DNA of 64,000 nucleotides from Perca fluviatilis (taxonomy: Eukaryota; Chordata; Actinopteri; Perciformes; Percidae). The notes beneath the pieces were generated by a model. It was given only the letters and a program-made list of their open reading frames with translations. It ran no database searches and had not been told where the DNA came from. The position numbers and the translations under genes are program-made. Location of the stretch: assembly GCF_010015445.1 (NCBI RefSeq), contig NC_053112.1:3764749-3828748 (forward strand), read 5' to 3'. Positions 56,565 to 64,000 of the stretch are shown here, piece by piece. Positions within the stretch are counted from its first letter, which is position 1, and each line of letters opens with the position of its first letter.

Positions 56565-57965
56565 AAAAAGTATGAGAACCTGGCACATTTTGAAGACCCT
56601 ACTGGAATCGTTAGACATCCTGAAACTCTCAGGAACCTGTTACAACTTTTAGACATCTGTTTAAACCTTAAGGCAAAAAACAGAAAGCGTAGGAATCTGT
56701 CAGAACCCAGCAGAACCCTTACAAGTTTATCCAACCATTTAAAAAAAATGACAGGAACCGGTCACATTTCGCAGGAATCTATTGGGATCTGAAGGAATGC
56801 ATCAGGACGGTGAAGCTGAGAATCGTCTTTTGGCATCTTTAGAAACCCATCAAAGATGTTTTGAACATGAAATCATTATACAGAGTCCAGCAGAATATTT
56901 ATCTGCAAACAAACTATTAGAATTATTAGTTCATCCAACATTTCAGAAACCTGTCAGGACGCTGTTAGACAAATGACTAACTCTAATTATAGGAATCCGT
57001 ATTGGTACCTTTTACAAACCCATCAGAAGTGTTTGTTAAGAAACTGTCAGAACAAGCATCAGCAACCTGCAGCTCTGGATCCACAGTAATGGTTATTTTT
57101 TAACATTTTAAATTTAATTCATTATTGTTGTAGGCCTGAAGGGATTCTTGCATTCAGCATTTTTAGGCTACAAAACATATCACTCAACCAAAATATGCAT
57201 CATAGCCTCCGTACGTCTGCAGCCCGGCAACTTATTCTCCATGGAACAACTGTGGATTACAAATGCAAAATAAAGAAAAGGCTTGGAAGCAAAATGCAGA
57301 ATTTAAAAGTGCGTAGACAGATTAATTCGCTTTCAGCTGGGGATAAAAGAAAGAGAGAGATTTCTGAACTTCTGCAGAAAACAGAGCAGACTTTTTTGGG
57401 ATCAAATTTACTGCAATTTAGGAGGGCATTAAGGCATTGAAAGCCGTTCACAGACAGTGAATACATGAAAAGAATCATTAACTAGCATATCAAAGCATCT
57501 ATTCTTAGGCTTAAAAAACTAAACTGAGAAAAAGTATGTGCCCACTCTCTGCAAAGACCGTCAAAAACAGGGCCGTAAAAACGGCAACAAACAACAACAC
57601 AAGTAATGTTGATAGGCTCACTTAGACTTAAACAGACTTTTAGAAAACCTGGAGAGGATATGCTAAGTTACTGCAAACTTAAAGGGTAATGTTTTTTCTA
57701 CCTGAACCCTATTTTCCCATATTTTTGTGTCTGAAAGGACCGTCATCTGGCGATGCCTGTACCCGGCTCACAGTCACTTTCTGGCGGCTAATCCCACAAA
57801 TCCCCCCCCAGCAAATCGCACCCTGCGTTCATCCAACATTTCAGACACCTGTTACAACCTTTAGACAAATAACATTATAGGAACCCGTATTGGTACCTTT
57901 TAGAAACCCATCAGAACTGCTCATCAAGAAACTGTTGAACCTTTCTGGACACATCAGAAGCAGAA
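56565..57965. repeat. Degenerate repeat field between the convergent genes
   Basis: Phrases such as aatctgtcagaaccc, gaaacccatcaaagatgttt, gtttatccaacc and catttcagacacctgtta recur irregularly here and again at 55,840-55,990 and 60,120-60,270. It may include the slc8a 3' untranslated region. No coding sequence recognised. Confidence 0.45.
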
Positions 57966-57968
57966 CTT

Positions 57969-58345
57969 TTAGAAACCCTTTACGTGACAGTATGCCTCCA
58001 ACGAGGAGAAGACAATGTACATTAACCAGAGGCTAAAGAACAGGCAGGTGGTGAGGATTTTGGGGACCCTGGGTCCGCCCAGTTCCCCGCCAATCTCGGG
58101 CCTGCGGCGGTAGATGAGGACGCCGATGCAGATGAAGGCAAAGATGGTGAAGAGTGTGACGGAGAAGGCCAGCGTGCCCGGGTCCACCCTGAATTCGTCA
58201 CCCTTGAAGTAGTGGTAGATGGCGGCGATGGACCAGGCCACGCCGATGCCCAGGAAGACATTAACGGCGTTACTGCCCGTCACGTTCCCGATGGAGGCGT
58301 CGGCGTATTGGTCCTGGATGGCTGCCACCTTACTGGCAAAGGTGT
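57969..58345 (-). CDS. slc8a: Sodium/calcium exchanger (NCX, SLC8A family), last coding exon
   Basis: The minus-strand exon begins after tctccctttag, completes the split aspartate of SVPD, and runs 124 residues to a stop. It encodes TFASKVAAIQDQYADASIGN and VTGSNAVNVFLGIGVAWSIA, two more hydrophobic segments (TLAFSVTLFTIFAFICIGVL and LTTCLFFSLWLMYIVFSSLE) and the tail AYCHVKGF. The first part finishes the alpha-2 repeat, with the GNVTGSNAVNVFLG ion-binding motif intact, so transport chemistry looks preserved. RRRPEIGGELGG and SSLEAYCH resemble NCX1 most among remembered mammalian paralogues; fish also have slc8a4, so the paralogue number is left open. The protein exchanges three sodium ions for one calcium at the plasma membrane. 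Confidence 0.93.
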
Positions 58346-58409
58346 CTAAAGGGAGAGAGAAAGTTGAGAGGAGACGCTAAGTTTAAGATGCATTAAAAAC
58401 TACAAACTT

Positions 58410-58900
58410 AAAGTGATGGTTCGGAGTAATTTCACCCTAGGGTCCTTTGCACCGTGACCTCGAGCCAAACACCCCCCCAGAAGCTTTTTTCACCTGGCTC
58501 TAACATTGGGAGTGTTAGCGTAGAGTAGCGTTATCAGCTGAATAGCTTAGCGCAGGGGCTAATGGATCCAGTGATGTATCTTGTAAGTTACCCCACTAAT
58601 AATGCCCGAAATGATACCAAACGTCTACACTAGTACAAATAGGTTATGCACTCATAAAACAATGGATTGTAAAGTTTGTAAGTACACCAGACGTTTATGA
58701 ACACAACCTTTATTTTTCAACCTTTACCCTATTTTCCCATGCTTTTGGTGTCTTAAGTGACTAAGAATCTTTGAAACTGGTCCAGTATTGAGCGAGGATT
58801 CAAACCAGTTTAGTACTGTGCCAGTAAGGTCAACCAACAATAGTACTTTGGAGTGTTAGTATCTGAAAACATTGATAAAAGTTTTCTGACAGGATTATGT
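58410..58900. repeat. Dispersed teleost repeat in slc8a intron
   Basis: The phrases atggttcggagtaatttcac, cacctggctctaac and agcgttatcagctgaatag are, from memory, typical of a widespread fish DNA-element family. No coding; borders not set. Confidence 0.4.
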
Positions 58901-59131
58901 TTTTGAGCTTGTCAGCGGCGAACTTTTAGTAGATGCAGACTGAAAGTGAACATTTTTCCTATAGGGTTACATTGCAGCTTGTTTCTCGCTTACTACTGAA
59001 ACAGTTTTTAATGATTGTTGTTCCCATCAGTCAATTAGACACAAAAAATGGGAAAATAGGTTGAAAATACCAAATGTATGTAATCCATTGCACTGTAATT
59101 TGCTGTGAAGCGGGATAGGTTTGTGTCAGAC

Positions 59132-59404
59132 CTGGTACAGATGTGCCCAAAGCTACGAACACTACAGCGGTGACGGAGTCTTTGAGGCCCACGGTGCAGC
59201 CGAAATGTGACGCCAGGTCACCGATGACTGCCGTCAACATGCCGATGACAGAGATGGAGACGAAGAAGCAGGCCCAGCCGTTCCAGTAGTCGGTGGGAGG
59301 AACAAAGGCGAACAGAAGCTTCCAGAAGACGGTCAGGAAGTGCATGACGTAATCAAAACAGGATGGCAGCTTCTCCTCGCCACATTCATCATCATCATCG
59401 TCAC
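59132..59404 (-). CDS. slc8a: Sodium/calcium exchanger (NCX), alpha-2 repeat exon
   Basis: A 273-bp exon with acceptor ttttcctcccag and donor gtctga, phase 1 to 1. It encodes an acidic stretch DDDDDECGEEKLPSCFDYVM, then HFLTVFWKLLFAFVPPTDYW, NGWACFFVSISVIGMLTAVI and GDLASHFGCTVGLKDSVTAV to ALGTSVP. This is the end of the cytoplasmic loop, transmembrane segments and the start of the alpha-2 repeat, with the GLKDSVTAVVFVALGTSVPD ion-binding sequence complete across the splice. It closely follows NCX1. The acidic run overlaps a short (atc)n tract on the plus strand, so its length could vary between individuals. Confidence 0.93.
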
Positions 59405-59559
59405 CTGGGAGGAAAAGAGGGGCAACAATTCATATCTAAAGCTTATTCAGGTTAATTTCTGAAGACGTTCAACTTTTATTTCTATGTAAGACAATAATGA
59501 AGCCTGTTTTTTTTGCCACACTTTTTGTTAATACACTGCATATATCTATATTATTATTA

Positions 59560-59900
59560 GTACTATTATAATGTCAATGCTACTACATTGCACATATCTG
59601 TACATGTTGTTCATACATTGATCATATTACATAGCCATACTTATTCTGCTGTTATAAGGTAACTGCTAATACACTGCACATAATTATATTTAATTTATAT
59701 TACTCTAAACCACCATCTGTAAACCAACTGTATACTACTGTCTACACTGCACTATAGTTCTCCTGTCTATACTTTTATATCACATTGCACTTTTCTGCTC
59801 TTTTTGCACTTCTGGTTGGATGCAAACTGCATTTCGTTGTCTTTGTACTTGTACTCTGCACAATGACATAAAGTTGAATCTAATCTAATCTAATCTTTAA
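59560..59900 (+). mobile_element. LINE 3' end with (aatct)n tail in slc8a intron
   Basis: Ends with gcatttcgttgtctttgtac, gcacaatgacataaagttga and atctaatctaatctaatct, the 3' untranslated end typical of fish L2/Maui-type LINEs. It is 5' truncated and non-coding. Confidence 0.6.
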
Positions 59901-60422
59901 CCTCTCTTCATTCTTACTACCCACAGACTGTAAAAAAAATAATGGATGAAGCTTCCTTGTCTGACTTTTTTCTTGAAGTATTGAAGTAGTACGACGAATT
60001 ATAAATTTGTTCTTGTTCTTGTTCTTCTTGTAACATTTTTTCTCTCTAAATAATTATTACAACTTTTTAAGTTATCCAGACCCTTGTGCAAAGATTACAC
60101 ATAATACAATATCCTACCATCACCCGTCAGGAATATTTTACAACTTTTAGACGTCTATCTAAACCTTAGGACAGAAAACGTAAGAACCTGTCAGAACCAA
60201 GCAGAACCTGTAGAAGTTTATCCAACGATTTAGAAAACTGTCAGGAACCAATCACATCATGCAAAAATGTACTGGGATCTGAAAGAAGACTTCAAAACAG
60301 CAGTCCATGAACCAATGGGTGACGTAACGGACGCTATCCAGTATTTTCTTCATTCTATGGTACTAACCCTGGCACTACAAGCTATAAGGTCCCGACCTGA
60401 AGGGTTCAGGTCCGGTTCTTAC

Positions 60423-60522
60423 CGGAGCTGACCGTGATGGCTTCCATGAACTGCTCTCTCCAGCTGTTTGTCCCGATCACCAGGGCCAGGTTGGTCTTCT
60501 TCAGGAGTTTATCCACGGTGCT
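60423..60522 (-). CDS. slc8a: Sodium/calcium exchanger (NCX), loop exon
   Basis: A 100-bp exon with acceptor gtctgtgtttcag and donor gtaaga, phase 0 to 1. It encodes STVDKLLKKTNLALVIGTNS followed by WREQFMEAITVSS. This sequence ends the large cytoplasmic loop and is nearly identical in all vertebrate NCX proteins, which supports a functional gene. It follows the exon at 60,690-60,817 and joins the acidic start of the exon at 59,404 in frame (SSG-DDDDD). Confidence 0.93.
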
Positions 60523-60689
60523 CTGAAACACAGACGGCCAATCAAAACATGCTCCTGCTGATCTTTCTACAAAACCTCCTATCAGTATGATCACATATCT
60601 GATGATCAATCTGAGAACGCATGTTACGCTGTACGTGTTTATTCCGTTGTGTTTTAACTGTGACTAAATAAAACAAAAATGGATCCCAC

Positions 60690-60817
60690 CTTGAACTCAT
60701 ACGACTCCTCTATGACGACCTCCAGTTTGACGTGCTCGCCCAACATCGGTCTGCCCATCTCTGCGATCCGCCTCTCCTCTTCCTCCTTCTTTGACAAAAC
60801 TGCCTCACTGTCCTCTT
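60690..60817 (-). CDS. slc8a: Sodium/calcium exchanger (NCX), cassette-type exon F-like
   Basis: A 128-bp exon with acceptor ctctctctcag and donor gtggga, phase 1 to 0. It encodes DSEAVLSKKEEEERRIAEMG followed by RPMLGEHVKLEVVIEESYEF and K. It corresponds to exon F of mammalian NCX1 (SKEEEERRIAEMGRP.LGEH.KLEVIIEESYEFK), next to calcium-binding domain 2 in the regulatory loop. The first residues (EEDSEAVL) differ from mammalian DEYDDKQPLT; a separate small exon E was not seen. The (ga)n tract before the acceptor is purine-rich on the plus strand and gives a long pyrimidine tract on the coding strand. Confidence 0.9.
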
Positions 60818-60869
60818 CTGAGAGAGAAAGAGAGAGAGAGAGAGCGAGAAACAGACATAATTGAGGACA

Positions 60870-61760
60870 GAAGATGAAAACTCAAGACCGAAATGGAGTT
60901 TGATCCTTTAACCTCATATTATGAAGTATCAGTTGTGTCAGCAGTTCATGTTGGTGAGCTAAACCTGAAGCTAGTAATTTATGTTTGTTCTATCATTTGT
61001 TGTTTACACTGCCAAATGGATAAATAAATAGTATGTCGGAAAAAGTCATAAAAAGTCATAGTATAGTATGTCGAAAAAAAGTCATAAAAAAAGGCAGTGT
61101 GTCTGTGGATTTGAACCAACAACCTCCCAGATTTGCTTCTTTATCCTCTAGGCCACCACTCCCTCTGGAAATAGTAAAGTATCACTTGAGTCAGGAGCTC
61201 ATCTTGGTGAGCTTAACCATGAAGCTAGTAAATCACGTTTCTTCTATTATGTGTTGTTTACCCTGACAATCGGACACAGACACCCAACCATAAAGTCATG
61301 GTATAGTATTTAAAAAAATTCATACAAAGTCATAAAAAGTCCTAGAAAGTCATAGCATAGTCTTGTCGAAAATGTCATAAAAAAGATTATGTTTCGATTT
61401 GTATTTGACTTTGAGTGTTGGACCTTACCTTACTGCTCCTTTTAAAAGGATTAAACACTCAAACTCAAATCTACATTATCTACAGCATCTTATCTTGCTG
61501 AGCTATGTGTGAAGCTTTTAACTGGTTCAAAGTTGTATTTATAGGTCACATTCCTGAGGACAGAAGATGAAAACTTGAAGATAAAAGTGGGGTTAGATCC
61601 TCTCACTTCAGATCATGAAGAATCAGTTGAGTCTGCAGCTCATTTTGGGAAGCTAATCCTGAACCTTGTGATTTACATGTTTATTCTATCATTTGTTTTT
61701 TACACTGGCAAACTGACACAGACAAAGTCATAGTATGTCGTAAAAAGTCACAGTATAGAA
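60870..61760. repeat. Three diverged copies of a tRNA-derived repeat
   Basis: Phrases gaggacagaagatgaaaact, gaagtatcagttg, gcagttcatgttggtgagc and ttctatcatttgttgtttac recur in order around 60,875-61,020, 61,150-61,270 and 61,555-61,710. They are linked by agtcatagtatagtatgtcg repeats. Confidence 0.6.
61083..61175 (-). repeat. tRNA-like (SINE) sequence in the middle copy
   Basis: On the minus strand a head reads gagtggtggcctagaggata (A box tggcctagagg) followed 20-odd bases later by ttggttcaaatccaca (B box ggttcaaatcc). The spacing and both boxes fit a pol III promoter from a tRNA, so this is a tRNA-derived retroposon or tRNA pseudogene, not a folded functional tRNA as far as I can judge. 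Confidence 0.5.
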
Positions 61761-61940
61761 TATCTAAAAAAATCTTGAAAAATCATAGTATAGTATTTCG
61801 AACAAAGTCATAAAAGTCAGTGATGAACTTGAGGAAGGACAGATGGACGAGGATGGACAGGTGGTGGACATATAGACAGATGGTTGGATGGACAGGTGGT
61901 GGACATATAGACTGATGGGTGGATGGACTGAAGGACGTAC

Positions 61941-62009
61941 CTGTGATGTTGATGATGGCAGAGGGGGCAGGGTGGTCTCGTCCCTGGACCTTCCTGTAGA
62001 CGTCTCTGC
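61941..62009 (-). CDS. slc8a: Sodium/calcium exchanger (NCX), cassette-type exon D-like
   Basis: A 69-bp exon with acceptor gttcccctgttcag and donor gtacgt, phase 1 to 1. It encodes RDVYRKVQGRDHPAPSAIIN plus IT. It matches exon D of NCX1 (GQPVFRKVHAREHPIPSTVITI). Being symmetric, it can be skipped without changing frame, as the mammalian cassette is. Exons A/B and C and the large exon 2 were not recognised upstream to 64,000, so they lie further right or were missed. Confidence 0.82.
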
Positions 62010-64000
62010 CTGAACAGGGGAACAAAAACAGATTCTATTGAAACCACAATATGGAAAAATATATAAAAGAACTAACTACAGGTTTTTGAAACACCAGCAT
62101 TAGTTTGGACAGAATCTGTGCGTTTGTGCTTTTAGGAGACTGTCCTTTCCTGAAAAACGCCAGACAGAGAGACAGACAGACAGAGAGACAGACATGCAGA
62201 CATGCAGACGGAAAGACAGAGAGAGCATGGTCAGTGAGAGGAGATAATTTCCCATCAGCACATCTGCATGTGTGATGTTATTAATGCACGTGTGATGTTA
62301 CTAATGCGTGCAGTCAGGACGCGCGATGTTGGTGGTAGAGTTCAGGAACCCGACTCGTAGTTGGGACCCATTGGGTTTGAAGTGTGTTTTGTGTGTAGAG
62401 CTTCAGGTTTGAGTTGGATTATCTTTAGTCTGGATCAACGGATGGACATTTCCAGGACAGTGTCCTGGGACATCGTCCCTCCTCCTCCACTCTTGGTGTG
62501 TTGCCATTTTTAAAATCACTTTGCTTCGAGAAACAACAATAAACAAAAGCAGTAAAAGTTGCGGAAAAAGCACCAACGGTGTCAAAAAAAGCCGCAAAAA
62601 CTATGAAAAGCAGTTGTAACTTAGAAAAAAGCCCCAAACGCGTCAAAAAAAGAGCCAAAAATGTTATAAAACCCACAAAAAGTGTCTAAAAAAGTGCCAA
62701 AAGGATGTCCGTCTTTACCCCTCTTCTTCTGGCATCACGTAACCAGCTGGCAGTCACCTAATTTCGTAGGATATCTTACGAATTGTTGTGCATACATTTT
62801 CGTACGATATCTTACAAACCCATTGATGAAAGTGCGTTGATTTCAAGTCATTTTATAACTTGAATCAGCGTCCACAGCGTGATGAATGAGAAGTTTCACT
62901 GTGACGTTAAAGTTAAAATTAAAGTTAAAATTGTTGCTTTAAATCAGGGGTGTCAAACTCAACTTCACTAAGGGCAACATTGGTAAAAGAGAATCATGTC
63001 CGGAGACAGACATGTTTAGTTTATTGACATGCTTTTATTTCATTGAAAAGTCCAAAATCTTTGACTGTATTACGGCGTGTCTCATATAGTCTTCTCACTT
63101 AGTTTGGGCGACATAAAGCCCTAAATAAGTTCCTCGGCCAACATAGAATTTAGCAAATCAAGCACAACAATGATTACATTTTTAAAAGCAGGCTATCACA
63201 CAGCAACATGACATCATGACTTTGCGTAAACTTACACACCCACTTTCTTAAAGCCAAGTGGCGAGCTATCTGCGTGTATGTCTACGCTGTACACAGCAGA
63301 CGTAAACATACACGCCACTTTGGCGCGTTATCGCCACTTACCGTGTTATTGCGAGAAGAAAGCTACGGTTGGGTTTAGGAAACGTGACACCCGGGTTGGG
63401 TTTAGGAAAAGAAGAACGGGGTTGGCTTTAGTAAAACCACAAAGCAACGGTTGAGTTTAGGAAACATTACACCCGGGACCCGATCTCCGGTCTCCTGGGT
63501 TAAAGTCCTGTGTTGTTTGACCCATCCTCCACCCCCCCGATCAACCTCCCTACGGGGCGATTCGCCCTTTCATACTACTCGCTACGGTGTCAATTCACAC
63601 GCAATCGCAAGGTAATATAAGTCAATGGAGGCCAAATGGCGTTGATAAACACGCTAAAAAGCGAGTATGCGTCTTGATAACACGCCAATAATGGCATACG
63701 AACTGGCGTGTCATACATACACCACTTCATGAGATCAGTCTGCACACAGCCGACTCCCAGCAACCTGTTCCACAGCCTGAAAATGAAAACTCTACTGCTT
63801 CGTCTGGGGGAATTTCTGTGTCTGCAAATCTGCCAAATTGTTGCATGATTGCAAGTTGAAAAACAGTTTCCTATCTCTTTGGTTTGGTGCACAACTGGGG
63901 GGGAGGGGGCAATATTTATAGTGAACCTAAACTGAATTTGAAGCGTAATTTGCGAGGGGCCGAGTTCGGCCCGTGGGCCTTGAGTTTGACACGTGTTTTA
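62010..64000. other. Probable slc8a intron with repeats
   Basis: Contains a (gaca)n patch at 62,161-62,225 and, at 63,360-63,745, segments shared with the transposon at 23,079 (aggaaaagaagaacgg, gttgacccatcc) and with 55,400-55,480 (gagatcagtctg). No further NCX exon was recognised. Confidence 0.5.

Noticed and set aside
63590..63892. 100-residue minus-strand frame
   Set aside because: It overlaps dispersed repeat sequence shared with 55,400-55,480, and no protein family was recognised.

Overview
The window is vertebrate nuclear DNA, almost certainly from a spiny-rayed teleost fish. The evidence is short coding exons with canonical GT-AG introns, exon sequences matching two vertebrate genes (a PACS sorting protein and an SLC8 sodium/calcium exchanger), fish-type C-type lectin exons, tRNA-derived SINEs, and a dense mix of fish transposons (Harbinger, hAT, Tc1-like, pogo-like, Tx1-type LINE, BEL/Pao) with very many micro- and minisatellites. 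Most long open frames are simple-sequence artefacts; real coding sequence is only a few kilobases.

Layout. 1-11 kb: no host gene recognised; a BEL/Pao integrase relic, a minus-strand LINE interrupted by a Harbinger element, a SINE with target-site duplication, a 140-bp-arm inverted repeat and CA microsatellites. 11-29 kb: an immune-type C-type lectin locus with two related, damaged units. The left unit keeps coiled-coil neck and lectin-domain exons (13,961-15,258). The right unit keeps a transmembrane and a neck exon (28,393-29,012). Around them are a 1.5-kb solo LTR, a 4.5-kb Tx1-type LINE and a Harbinger element both sitting in one GA microsatellite, a degenerate SET-domain exon and further DNA transposons.

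30-49.4 kb: the 3' half of a plus-strand PACS gene, closest to pacs2 from remembered family sequences. Nine exons ending at a stop at 49,339 are visible. Nearly every intron is filled with tandem repeats that abut splice sites, including a 5-kb 31-bp array and a 1.1-kb 18-bp array whose every unit reproduces the adjoining 3' splice site. Exon phases show that at least two expected exons are not visible (32.0-38.2 kb and 45.1-48.0 kb).

49.4-57.9 kb: the convergent interval downstream of both genes, with a short array right after the pacs2 stop, a hAT nested inside a hAT, a transposon with a 49-bp internal array, a MITE and a second SINE. 57.9-62.0 kb: the last five recognised exons of a minus-strand slc8a gene, covering the end of the alternatively spliced cytoplasmic loop and the C-terminal membrane domain including the alpha-2 repeat. 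The two host genes are tail to tail and are not obviously related in function: PACS proteins act in membrane-protein sorting, NCX proteins extrude calcium at the plasma membrane.
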